A stretch of 8,623 nt of DNA from [Eubacterium] saphenum (lineage in GTDB: Bacteria > Bacillota > Clostridia > Lachnospirales > Anaerotignaceae), in assembly GCA_004557645.1 (NCBI GenBank), contig SFGI01000052.1:1-8623 (forward strand), given 5' to 3'. The translations under genes were made by a program, and so were the position numbers. The notes under the pieces were generated by a model. That model was not told the origin of the DNA. It did no database searches and saw nothing but the letters and a program-made list of their open reading frames with translations. Position 1 is the first letter of the stretch; every line of letters begins with the position of its first letter. Shown piece after piece: positions 1 to 6,768 of this stretch.

Positions 1-531
1 GGGTCTTATCAGATCAGCAATTGTCTGGCTGTACTGGAAGCCTGCAATGTTCTCAGAAAAAGAGGTCTGTCTCTTTCTGATGAAGCGATTCGCAAGGGGC
101 TGAAAAATACCCATTGGGCAGGCAGAATGGAAATTTGCGGCAGAGATCCTTTGGTGATCCTGGATGGTGCCCATAATGCTGATGGTATCGCACAGCTGGC
201 GAAATCTCTTTCCATCTATTTCAAAGACAGAAAAGTCACCTTGATCCTTGGCGTTTTGGGCGACAAAGAATATCATAAGATGGCGGAGTATATCCTCCCC
301 TATGCCGGTTCTGTCATCCTGACAGAACCCCACAGCGAACGAAAGCTGGACGTTTTTTCTCTGGCTCGTTCCATTTCCAATCATAAAGGCACGATCTATA
401 CAGAAAAAGAGGTTGAAAACGCTTACGAAAAAGCCCTTTCTATCACCCCTGCCGATGGTATCATCCTTTGCTGCGGTTCTCTTTATATGATCGGCGCCAT
501 GAGAACCTATATTTCCAACAGAAGCATTTGA
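1..531 (+). CDS. folC: Folylpolyglutamate synthase / dihydrofolate synthase, C-terminal part
   Basis: This is the last 176 residues of a FolC-type ligase; the frame is open to the left edge, so the start and the N-terminal ATP-binding domain lie outside the window. Family knowledge: the cytoplasmic enzyme adds glutamate to (dihydro)folate using ATP and is a Mur-ligase relative. What shows it: a GSYQISNC segment at the very start, the place of the family's G-x-Q-x-x-N motif that ends the central domain; WAGRMEI at about residues 39-45 (family W-x-GR-x-E); and LDGAHNADG at about 54-62, the hallmark of the C-terminal domain. The rest, with LILGVLGDKEYHKM and the GSLYMIGAMR ending, also fits. It is followed after 16 bases by a small GTG-start gene and then a TPR gene on the same strand with no terminator between, so the three are probably co-transcribed. 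Its promoter is not visible. Whether it is mono- or bifunctional cannot be told from this fragment. Confidence 0.93.
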   Translation, partial: GSYQISNCLAVLEACNVLRKRGLSLSDEAIRKGLKNTHWAGRMEICGRDPLVILDGAHNADGIAQLAKSLSIYFKDRKVTLILGVLGDKEYHKMAEYILPYAGSVILTEPHSERKLDVFSLARSISNHKGTIYTEKEVENAYEKALSITPADGIILCCGSLYMIGAMRTYISNRSI

Positions 532-547
532 AACGGAGGAATGACCC

Positions 548-700
548 GTGTTTAATTTTAAAGATGAATTGAGTAGATTCCAGCCCATTATGGAGATCGA
601 CCAGATCGAAGAATCCCTGCACCCTTCTCAGATGCAGGATTTGCTGGATATTTTGCAGCATATCGCGAAAGAAAAAAAGCAGGCACCCCCTCAGGAGTAA
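548..700 (+). CDS. Small hypothetical protein, 50 aa, GTG start
   Basis: I do not recognise a family. The start is GTG at 548, seven bases after a strong GGAGGA (535-540); the in-frame ATG at 590 has no comparable site and would remove 14 residues. The product is short and hydrophilic, starting MFNFKDELSRF and ending with a Lys/Pro/Gln-rich tail. It has no Cys, signal peptide or membrane segment. The middle (IDQIEESL, QMQDLLDILQHI) looks amphipathic and helical, so a small helical adaptor or partner protein is plausible. It sits 16 bases after folC and 18 bases before the zinc-ribbon/TPR gene, so it is probably translated from the same transcript. Coding is supported by the good ribosome site and the tight spacing on both sides. 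The function is unknown, and a link to the TPR protein is inference from position only. Confidence 0.72.
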   Translation: MFNFKDELSRFQPIMEIDQIEESLHPSQMQDLLDILQHIAKEKKQAPPQE

Positions 701-718
701 AATAAAGGAGAGAATGAC

Positions 719-2110
719 ATGAAATGCCCGAATTGCGGTTTTGAATTTTTCGAGGGCTTCCATTGTCCCGACTGTGGGGTCGATGTATATGTGTTCCGTA
801 AAGCGCGCAGCGCGTCCATCCGTTTGTATAACGAAGCCCTTGGGCTGGCAGAGGAAAAAGACCTTTCCGGCGCAGCGGCAAATCTGGAACAAAGCCTTCT
901 TTTTGATAAAAACAACGTACAGGCAAGAAATCTGCTTGGTCTGATCTATTGTGAAACAGGTCGGATCGGCGATGCCCTGAAGCATTGGATCATCAGCACA
1001 TCTATCCTGCCGGAAGGCAATGCAGCCTCCGGCTATATCGATTATCTGCAGAAAAACGGCAGAGAGATGGAAAAATGCAACGATGCCATCCGTATGTATA
1101 ACCAGGCGATCAATTATCTGAAACAAGGCAGCGATGACCTTGCTATCATCCAGCTGAAAAAATCCATCGACAATAATCCTGATTTTCTGGATGCGTATAA
1201 TCTGATGACCCTTTGCTGCATTGAGGATAAAAATATCAAACGTGCCCTGCACTTCAATGATATCGTGTTGAGACGGGATATTCGCAATCCTATTGCCCTT
1301 CATTATGCGCAGCTGATCGGCAATTCCCCTGCCCCTTCTCCCCTGAAGAAGCAGGAAAAGGCAAAATCAGTTGTCAGCGTAAAGAAAACCGACAGCAATC
1401 CCCCCATTCCCCGTTATAAACGAAAGGAAAAGACCAACAGTGTGTTGGAAAAACGGGATTTGCTGGCATTTTTGGCAGGTATCGCTGCTGCGGCCATCGT
1501 GATTCTTGTTTTGATCGTTCCTGCTTTGAATGAAAGCAAAAATACAAAGATCAAAGAACTGGAAACAGCCGTAGAAAATTATGCCGGGGAAACCAATATG
1601 ACACCGGAAGAGGTTCTGGAAATGCGTACGGAGCTGACAAAACTGCAGGAAGAAAATAAATTGCTCCGCAGCGAAGAAAACAAGCAGGCAAACTTGGAAT
1701 TGCTGGAAACAGCAGTGGCGCAGATGACAGACGGCGACTTTGAAGCCTGCGTTTCCACGCTGGATTCCATCGATACCGTAAGCTTCAGCGAAGAAGATCT
1801 TTCAAAATATAATTCTGTAAAAACAACTGCCTACCCGAAAGCGGCCGATGCTTATTATACAAAAGGCAAGAGTCAATTCCTGAGCAACAATTTTACAGAA
1901 GCAAAAACCTATCTGGAAACAGCATTGAATTATACCAGCAATGAAAACTTCGTAGATGATGCGATCTACTATCTGGCAAGGATCGCAGAAGAAGACGGCG
2001 ACAACGAGACAGCGAAGAAATATTATAACCGTATCATCAGCGAATTCCCCGAATCCAATCAGATCAGTAATGTAAGAAACGCACTGGAACAGTTGAATAA
2101 AGCTCAGTGA
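719..2110 (+). CDS. Zinc-ribbon, TPR-repeat single-pass membrane protein
   Basis: A 463-residue protein with a clear domain order but no specific family that I can name. Residues 3-19 form a C-P-N-C, nine residues, C-P-D-C pair (Cys 3, 6, 16, 19), a short zinc ribbon. Residues about 33-98 and 122-193 are TPR-like helical pairs (e.g. AAANLEQSLLFDKNN; LAIIQLKKSIDNNP). A basic Pro/Lys linker (about 203-247) leads to one membrane helix at about 248-270. Beyond it is a Glu/Lys-rich stretch (about 273-330), likely coiled coil, and then more TPR-like repeats (about 371-445). The positive charge before the helix suggests the zinc ribbon and first TPRs face the cytoplasm and the C-terminal TPRs lie outside. 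The start has AGGAG at 706-710, eight bases upstream. It is the last gene of the folC operon and is followed by a terminator. A role as a scaffold or assembly factor is inferred from the TPRs; no catalytic motif is visible. Confidence 0.9.
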   Translation: MKCPNCGFEFFEGFHCPDCGVDVYVFRKARSASIRLYNEALGLAEEKDLSGAAANLEQSLLFDKNNVQARNLLGLIYCETGRIGDALKHWIISTSILPEGNAASGYIDYLQKNGREMEKCNDAIRMYNQAINYLKQGSDDLAIIQLKKSIDNNPDFLDAYNLMTLCCIEDKNIKRALHFNDIVLRRDIRNPIALHYAQLIGNSPAPSPLKKQEKAKSVVSVKKTDSNPPIPRYKRKEKTNSVLEKRDLLAFLAGIAAAAIVILVLIVPALNESKNTKIKELETAVENYAGETNMTPEEVLEMRTELTKLQEENKLLRSEENKQANLELLETAVAQMTDGDFEACVSTLDSIDTVSFSEEDLSKYNSVKTTAYPKAADAYYTKGKSQFLSNNFTEAKTYLETALNYTSNENFVDDAIYYLARIAEEDGDNETAKKYYNRIISEFPESNQISNVRNALEQLNKAQ

Positions 2111-2116
2111 AAACAG

Positions 2117-2143
2117 GCTCCTCTTTGATAGAGGAGCTTTTTT
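2117..2143 (+). terminator. Intrinsic terminator of the folC-TPR operon
   Basis: A perfect 8-bp stem GCTCCTCT / AGAGGAGC (2117-2124 with 2130-2137), loop TTGAT, followed directly by TTTTTT (2138-2143). It begins seven bases after the TPR gene's stop codon. Confidence 0.92.
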
Positions 2144-2182
2144 ATTTGATTTCTCCTCCGGGGCATTCATTTACTTCAAAAT

Positions 2183-2222
2183 AAAAAAATAGGGAAAAAT
2201 CCATCGGGATCTTCCCTATTTT
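2183..2222 (-). terminator. Intrinsic terminator of the PBP gene
   Basis: The outer stem AATAGGGAA / TTCCCTATT (2188-2196 with 2212-2220) encloses an inner ATCC / GGAT stem (2199-2202 with 2207-2210). Read on the - strand, the hairpin is followed by a run of T (A tract at 2183-2189 on +). It lies about 45 bases past the PBP stop. The + strand side also has TTTT at 2219-2222, so it may back up the convergent operon's terminator. Confidence 0.85.
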
Positions 2223-2268
2223 CATTCGTTTTAAATTCCCTTTTCAGCAGTTCAAAATCTGGAAACTA

Positions 2269-4986
2269 TCACTGTATACCAAAGTCTCCGCCGCCCCAAA
2301 GCTCATCATCGGGGATCTGCACTCCGCCATTGGAATCGCTTCCATCCGGATCAGAAGGTGTTGCTGGCTGTTCCGGATCTGTCGCCGGTCCGCCTGTATG
2401 GGACAGATCACAGGCTTCGTTTACCTTGATATCCAGCTTGCCTTCTGGAATGGTCGTAGGCTTGCCTTTGATATTGCCGCTGCTGTCGACTGCCAGTACC
2501 ACCTGCATAGTGCTGTCTGTCGGGCAGTTGGGAGAAGCGATCTTCCCGCTTTCCTTACAAACGACATAGGATTTGTGCATGGTGCATGTGCCGCCGTTGT
2601 CACCCTTGAAATCGGTGGTCACATAGTCGCTATGGGTACCATAGCCATAGTAATCACTGTTGCACAATTCTGTAGGTGTCAGACCTGTTGCAGTACAGTA
2701 GGAACGTGTTGTCAAACCATCAGGCTTTTCAAATTCCTTATTTTTCAGCCCCTGATCGTAATGGATCTCGGACATAACAGATTTCCAGATCCGCAGATGG
2801 GCGTTGCCTGCATTCTTGATCTCTTTCTGGGTATCATAACCCATCCAGATACCTGCTGTGTAATAAGGTGTGTAGCCATAGAAGGTCAGGTCGATACTAT
2901 CGTTCGTGGTACCTGTTTTACCGGCAACATTCATGCCGCTGATGGCTGCCTGGGTACCGGTACCTTTTGTGATAACGTCACGCATCATATCTGTCAGCAG
3001 GAATGCTGTTGTTTCTTTCAGTACTCTATGGGTCTCCTGATCACTGTTATCCAGCAGAACATTGCCTTCATGGTCGTAAACCACTGTATAGAACATGGGT
3101 TCATAATACGTACCGCCGTTGGCAATGGTTGCGTATGCCGCTGTTTCTTCCAGAACGGAAACACCCTGGGTCAAGCCGCCCAGTGCCGTTGTGGCTGCTT
3201 TATCTCTTTCATCGATAGTTGTAAAGCCAAAGTCCAGCAGATACTGATATGCGGTATCTGCGCCGACCATATTGAACGTCTTAACTGCCAATACGTTCAT
3301 GGAATGCCAGATACCCTGACGAACTGTTGTAGGGCCGATATATTTGCCGTCCCAGTTCTTAGGAGACCAGCTGCCATATGTGACAGGCTCATCGATGATA
3401 ATGGAGCCGGGCATCAGCTTGCCTGTATCAATGGCAGGTGCATAAGCCGCCAGGGGTTTCATTGTGGAACCCTGCTGACGCAGTGCCTGTGTAGCACGGT
3501 TGAATACGGAGTCACCAGGCTTTTCGCCGCGACCGCCGACCAGTGCCTTCACTTCCCCGTTGCTCTGATCCATGATGACCATAGCCGCCTGCAGGGATTT
3601 AGAGACAGTCAGCTTATCCAGAACCAGTGTATGGGTATCATCCAGCAATTCTGCCTTTACCGATTCCACAAAAGCGTCCACTTCTGCCTGACTGGTCGCT
3701 GTCGTTTTCTTTTCATAATGGGACTGATTGCTGCTTTCATCGGGATTTTCCGTATCCAATACAGAGATCAGATAGGTTACATCCAAAGAGCCATCCCCTG
3801 CAGGAAAGAGATTATCATTCTTCATGGCTGCTTCCGCAGTTTCCTGCATACTGCTGTCCATAGTCGTATGGATCTGCAGACCGCCGCTATAGATCAGGTT
3901 AGATGCCTGGGCTTCTGTCATGCTTTTCTTTTCAACCAGATCTTGTTTGATCTGCTGTACAGCTGCTTCCACAAACCAGTTGTGTTTTGCATTGCCCTCT
4001 TCTTCCTGTTTTTCCTTACATACCAGATGACCGAAAATATCCTCTGCCACAGCTGCGTCATGTTCTTCCTGGGTAATGTAGCCCAACTCCAGCATTTTCT
4101 TCAGAACCGTCAGCTGACGATCGCGGCTGTCTTCCTCATTCACATCCGGTGCATATTTGCTGGGGTTCTTTGTGATGCCGGCGAGACATGCGGATTCTGC
4201 CAATGTCAGCTCACTGGCATGCTTGCCAAAGTAATACTGTGATGCAGATTCTACACCATGGAGACCATGATGCAGTGCCATTGTGTTCAGATACAGCTCC
4301 AGAACGTATTTCTTTGCCTCTTCCTTGGAGCCCAGCTGTTTTTCCAGTGCATTTTCCAAAGAAACAGCCAGATACTGTTCCTTTATTTTTCTGGTAATGC
4401 TCTTTTCATTGTCTCCCAACACATCATTTTTGATGACCTGCTGGGTCAGGGTACTTGCCCCCTGAGAGAAGCTCATGGTTTTCAGGTTTTCCACCATAGC
4501 ACGCATGATACCACGCATATCGATACCATTATGTTCGTAGAAACGGGCATCCTCGATGGCAACGACTGCGTTCTGCATATTTTTGGTGATGTCAGAAAGC
4601 TTCACATATTCACGGTTTTCCGAGCCATGGAGCTTATCCACCGCTTCCCCATCGGCATCATAGATGACAGAGGTATAGGAATCGGGCATAACATCAGATG
4701 TGTTGAGCATATCCGTACTCTGCAGGATACCGAAGACCGTACCCAAAACTGCCCCTGCAACGGCAAAGCCGATCACCACTGCAACGACCAACAATACTTT
4801 CCCGATTCTGCCATTTACCGTACGTTTCTTTCTGCGCTTTCTGCGTTTTTTGTTTGATGTATTTCTGGAGGATGTGCGGTTGGTCCGCTGCGAACTGCTT
4901 CTGCCCGAAGAGCTTCTTCTTTCGCCAGAGCCGGTTCTACTGCCGGAACCATCCGAGGATCTCCTCCTGTGTTGAGATTCACTCAT
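2269..4986 (-). CDS. Class A penicillin-binding protein (PBP1A-type transglycosylase/transpeptidase)
   Basis: A 905-residue bifunctional peptidoglycan synthase: its GT51 domain polymerises lipid II into glycan strands and its transpeptidase domain cross-links stem peptides outside the membrane. Layout: a Ser/Arg/Lys-rich cytoplasmic tail (1-60), a membrane helix (about 62-88), then GT51 with EDARFYEHNG (catalytic Glu145), GASTLTQQ (176-183), RKIKE (second acidic residue Glu203) and YLN...YYFGK (232-255). The transpeptidase has STMK (catalytic Ser507, Lys510), SMN (562-564) and KTGT (690-693). All key residues are present. The C-terminal 145 residues hold six Cys (764, 775, 801, 810, 821, 859) and end in a Pro/Asp/Gly-rich tail. 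The start at 4986 is chosen because AGGAGG lies nine bases upstream (4996-5001); the frame stays open 37 codons further up, but that stretch covers the promoter and this ribosome site. Monocistronic, with its own promoter and terminator. Which paralogue (ponA/pbpF-like) it is cannot be decided. Confidence 0.96.
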   Translation of the reverse strand: MSESQHRRRSSDGSGSRTGSGERRSSSGRSSSQRTNRTSSRNTSNKKRRKRRKKRTVNGRIGKVLLVVAVVIGFAVAGAVLGTVFGILQSTDMLNTSDVMPDSYTSVIYDADGEAVDKLHGSENREYVKLSDITKNMQNAVVAIEDARFYEHNGIDMRGIMRAMVENLKTMSFSQGASTLTQQVIKNDVLGDNEKSITRKIKEQYLAVSLENALEKQLGSKEEAKKYVLELYLNTMALHHGLHGVESASQYYFGKHASELTLAESACLAGITKNPSKYAPDVNEEDSRDRQLTVLKKMLELGYITQEEHDAAVAEDIFGHLVCKEKQEEEGNAKHNWFVEAAVQQIKQDLVEKKSMTEAQASNLIYSGGLQIHTTMDSSMQETAEAAMKNDNLFPAGDGSLDVTYLISVLDTENPDESSNQSHYEKKTTATSQAEVDAFVESVKAELLDDTHTLVLDKLTVSKSLQAAMVIMDQSNGEVKALVGGRGEKPGDSVFNRATQALRQQGSTMKPLAAYAPAIDTGKLMPGSIIIDEPVTYGSWSPKNWDGKYIGPTTVRQGIWHSMNVLAVKTFNMVGADTAYQYLLDFGFTTIDERDKAATTALGGLTQGVSVLEETAAYATIANGGTYYEPMFYTVVYDHEGNVLLDNSDQETHRVLKETTAFLLTDMMRDVITKGTGTQAAISGMNVAGKTGTTNDSIDLTFYGYTPYYTAGIWMGYDTQKEIKNAGNAHLRIWKSVMSEIHYDQGLKNKEFEKPDGLTTRSYCTATGLTPTELCNSDYYGYGTHSDYVTTDFKGDNGGTCTMHKSYVVCKESGKIASPNCPTDSTMQVVLAVDSSGNIKGKPTTIPEGKLDIKVNEACDLSHTGGPATDPEQPATPSDPDGSDSNGGVQIPDDELWGGGDFGIQ

Positions 4987-5052
4987 AGTATAAAGCCTCC
5001 TGTTTGTCCTTTTCACTACCAAACGGTTGGAAATAAATTCACAAACCGCCAC

Positions 5053-5082
5053 TTTACAAACATTATACTTTTTGATTATAAC
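5053..5082 (+). promoter_or_regulatory. Weak candidate + strand promoter upstream of yunB
   Basis: TTTACA (5053-5058), an 18-base spacer, then TATAAC (5077-5082). It overlaps the PBP promoter on the other strand. It would give a leader of about 150 nt before yunB. YunB is a sporulation gene under a sporulation sigma factor in Bacillus, and I found no convincing sigma-E or sigma-G match here, so the assignment is tentative. Confidence 0.3.
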
Positions 5083-5103
5083 AAATTTTTGCCGCAAAAG
5101 AAA
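5075..5103 (-). promoter_or_regulatory. Probable sigma-A extended -10 promoter for the PBP gene
   Basis: On the - strand the sequence TGTTATAAT (5083-5075) is a perfect -10 hexamer with a TGn extension. The hexamer 17 bases upstream (5103-5098, TTTCTT) is a poor -35, as is common for extended -10 promoters. Transcription would start near 5068 and give a leader of about 80 nt. A second TATAAT at 5067-5062 on the same strand has no -35 at proper spacing. Confidence 0.6.
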
Positions 5104-5186
5104 GAGATTTTCACAAATAGAATCGGATATCTTTTATAAGCTTTGTTTATTTTTTCTTTAAGATGGGTAAAATGGAAGGATTTCAC

Positions 5187-5200
5187 GAAAACATGTTTTC
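5187..5200. repeat. 14-bp perfect palindrome upstream of yunB
   Basis: GAAAACATGTTTTC reads the same on both strands and lies 39 bases before the yunB start codon, between the candidate + strand promoter and the ribosome binding site. It has no loop and no T tract on a single side, so it looks more like a dimeric regulator's binding site than a terminator. No regulator can be named. Confidence 0.45.
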
Positions 5201-5239
5201 TCTTCTCTGTTCATATCATTGCAAAGGGAGGGGCTGCCT

Positions 5240-5887
5240 ATGAGGAAAAAACGAAGAAAGCGTAAAAATCGATTCTTACTGCTCTTTCTGCTTGTCCTAT
5301 GTCTGTCTTTCCTGCTGTTTGCCCTTTTGGAAAATAGATTTCTTCCGCCCTTGAAGGAGATTTCTCACATGCAGTGCAAGGCTTTGGCGAACCGGATCAT
5401 TGATGAAGCAACGGCAGATATTCTGGAAGATACCGATTTTTCTGCCTCCTCCCTTCTGATCCGGGAAGAGGACGGGGAAAGCTATACAGCGAATACAGCG
5501 TTGGTGAATCGGTTTTGCAGTCTGCTCAGCTCTGATGTGACCCAAAGATTGCAGGATCTGCCAAAAGAAGTGATACATATCCCCATTGGTGCGGCTACCA
5601 ACTGGAGCTTCTTTTCAAATATGGGGCCGGAGATCCCTTTTACCCTCATCCCTATGGGCATGGCAAAGGTAGATTATGAAACGGACTTTACTTCCGTAGG
5701 CATCAATCAGATCAATTATAAGATCTGGCTGGATCTTTCCATGGAAATAAAGATCGTAAACCCTCTTTATCAGGAAACATTGACTTTACAGAGAAAAATC
5801 ATGCTGGCCGATCTGATCTTCAGCGGAAAGATACCGGAACATTATTTTCAAATGGGCCGACCGAACGAATATCTATTGACAGAATGA
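5240..5887 (+). CDS. yunB: Sporulation protein YunB
   Basis: A 215-residue protein matching the YunB sporulation family, whose members are made during endospore formation; the molecular role is not well defined. What shows it: a very basic start (MRKKRRKRKNR), one membrane helix at about 12-31, and then an extracytoplasmic domain with the family pattern of an IPIG segment (about 114-117), a GPEIPFTLIPMG stretch (129-140), GINQ (154-157) and a late beta-rich segment ending before KIPEHYF (about 197-203). The length is normal for the family. The ATG at 5240 is chosen because AGGGAGG lies eight bases upstream (5225-5231); a TTG at 5219 in frame would start upstream of that site. No terminator follows, so some transcripts may run into the next gene, although that gene has a strong promoter of its own. 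It indicates a spore former. Confidence 0.85.
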   Translation: MRKKRRKRKNRFLLLFLLVLCLSFLLFALLENRFLPPLKEISHMQCKALANRIIDEATADILEDTDFSASSLLIREEDGESYTANTALVNRFCSLLSSDVTQRLQDLPKEVIHIPIGAATNWSFFSNMGPEIPFTLIPMGMAKVDYETDFTSVGINQINYKIWLDLSMEIKIVNPLYQETLTLQRKIMLADLIFSGKIPEHYFQMGRPNEYLLTE

Positions 5888-5905
5888 ACAAAATGCTAGT
5901 ATGAT
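5876..5905 (+). promoter_or_regulatory. Near-consensus sigma-A promoter for the acidic protein gene
   Basis: TTGACA (5876-5881, perfect), an 18-base spacer, TATGAT (5900-5905, five of six). The -35 lies inside the last codons of yunB. The start point would be near 5912, giving a leader of about 33 nt that carries GGAGG at 5932-5936. Confidence 0.75.
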
Positions 5906-5944
5906 AACAGGTAATGAGTTTGATTTGATACGGAGGTAATAAAA

Positions 5945-6529
5945 ATGATCAAGACATTAAATGAATTTTGGAATGAAGTTGCTTCTATTTGCTATGATAA
6001 CAGTGAATATGGCATGATCGCCCAGATCCGTTCCCAGTTCAGAACAAACGAAATCAACAGCTTTGTAAATACGTTCCAGGCAGGTACCGAAATCCTGAGA
6101 GATGGTAAAAATGGCGCACCCGTTGTAATGAAAGGGAAAGCGAATGAGGATAAGGGCATGACAGGCGAAGAAGAAATCGATTTCCACGGTCTGCAGCTGT
6201 TCGATTACTCCGATACAAAGGGTGACTGGATGGTTGTAACATTCCCCGACATGGAAGCACTGGAAAAACATCTGCTGAGCGAAGGCGGCGCCCTGAACTT
6301 CTTCTCTTCCGATATGCTGGTATTTGAAGACGGCGTTTATAAGCCCTTCGAAATCATGTTCAATGGCGACAATGACACAGTGATCCCCATTGATAAAGAT
6401 TCCTTTGATACCCCCTTGGATATTCCCGCTATGCAGGATCGTATCTGGGTAAGATGGATGGATCCCAAGGAACTGGAACCTCTGACAGATGAGGAAGTAG
6501 AAGCTTACAAACGTTCCATTGGTAAATAA
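5945..6529 (+). CDS. Acidic cytoplasmic protein of unknown function, 194 aa
   Basis: I do not recognise the family. The start ATG has GGAGG eight bases upstream (5932-5936) and a near-consensus vegetative promoter 40 bases before it. The product has 38 Asp/Glu against 18 Lys/Arg, one Cys (residue 16), and no signal peptide or membrane helix, so a soluble cytoplasmic protein is expected. It is rich in aromatic residues, and alternating hydrophobic stretches such as DWMVVTFPDMEALEKHLL (94-111) and KPFEIMFNG (133-141) suggest a compact alpha/beta fold. No catalytic signature is visible. The strong promoter and ribosome site suggest good expression in growing cells, unlike the sporulation gene before it. 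The stop codon is followed at once by a palindromic hairpin and a structured non-coding tail, with the next terminator about 210 bases on. A remote link to SseB-like or immunity-type domains crossed my mind but has no support in the sequence. Confidence 0.88.
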   Translation: MIKTLNEFWNEVASICYDNSEYGMIAQIRSQFRTNEINSFVNTFQAGTEILRDGKNGAPVVMKGKANEDKGMTGEEEIDFHGLQLFDYSDTKGDWMVVTFPDMEALEKHLLSEGGALNFFSSDMLVFEDGVYKPFEIMFNGDNDTVIPIDKDSFDTPLDIPAMQDRIWVRWMDPKELEPLTDEEVEAYKRSIGK

Positions 6530-6736
6530 GGCGCTAAGCGCCTAACTCGAAATCCATTTGCGGCAAAGCCCCCAATGGTATTTCGAGTTGTGAGACAGAA
6601 GTATAAACAGATAAGTTCCAGCGGCATAAATGTCTTGAAACTTCCTGTTTTCCTCGGGCGAGCAAAGCCCGCCCTGCGGATTCCATACAGAAATCACTTT
6701 GTTCCTGTACTCTTCCGTATAATTTCTGCATACAAA
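6530..6736. other. Hairpin-rich non-coding stretch (3' UTR, small RNA or intergenic repeat)
   Basis: Between two convergent genes, about 207 bases without a convincing gene contain several inverted repeats. They are: GGCGC/GCGCC with loop TAA (6530-6542), directly after the preceding stop; a long hairpin AACTCGAAAT / ATTTCGAGTT (6544-6553 with 6580-6589) that continues inward through CCATT / AATGG (6554-6558 with 6574-6578) past a single bulged T; CGGGC / GCCCG (6655-6659 with 6667-6671); and CAGAAAT / ATTTCTG (6688-6694 with 6722-6728). None is followed by a T tract, so they are not terminators themselves. Read on +, the segment ends at the terminator at 6737-6766 and would be the 3' part of the acidic gene's transcript. 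The open frames on - lack ribosome sites and overlap the terminator. It could also be a dispersed intergenic repeat. Confidence 0.5.
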
Positions 6737-6766
6737 AAGCACCCCTAACGGGGTGCTTATTTTTTT
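6731..6766. terminator. Bidirectional intrinsic terminator between convergent genes
   Basis: A perfect 9-bp stem AAGCACCCC / GGGGTGCTT (6737-6745 with 6750-6758), loop TAAC. On + it is followed by ATTTTTTT (6759-6766), ending transcripts from the acidic protein gene. On - it is followed by TTTTTGTA (6738-6731; the first two T overlap the stem), ending the CoA-transferase transcript ten bases past its stop codon. Confidence 0.92.
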
Positions 6767-6768
6767 GC

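Noticed and set aside
541..555. ATG directly after GGAGGA, giving a four-codon frame MTRV
   Set aside because: There is no space between the ribosome site and this ATG; the GTG at 548 has correct spacing and opens the 50-codon frame.
461..1303. - strand open frame of 280 codons
   Set aside because: Antisense to folC, the small gene and the TPR gene, crossing three real genes; no family features.
2398..4242. Long + strand open frame of 614 codons
   Set aside because: It lies wholly antisense to the PBP gene, whose motifs are all intact; its translation is rich in Cys, His, Phe and Ile as expected of a shadow frame, and it has no ribosome site.
5026..5037. Imperfect dyad around CCAAACGGTTGG in the PBP leader
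   Set aside because: Only four base pairs on each arm are symmetric; too short to support a regulatory site.
4987..5097. 37-codon N-terminal extension of the PBP
   Set aside because: It covers the extended -10 promoter and the AGGAGG site; the start at 4986 explains both better.
5212..5219. CATATCAT as a sporulation sigma-factor -10 for yunB
   Set aside because: Only a partial match, no -35 at proper distance, and the transcript would start on the ribosome binding site.
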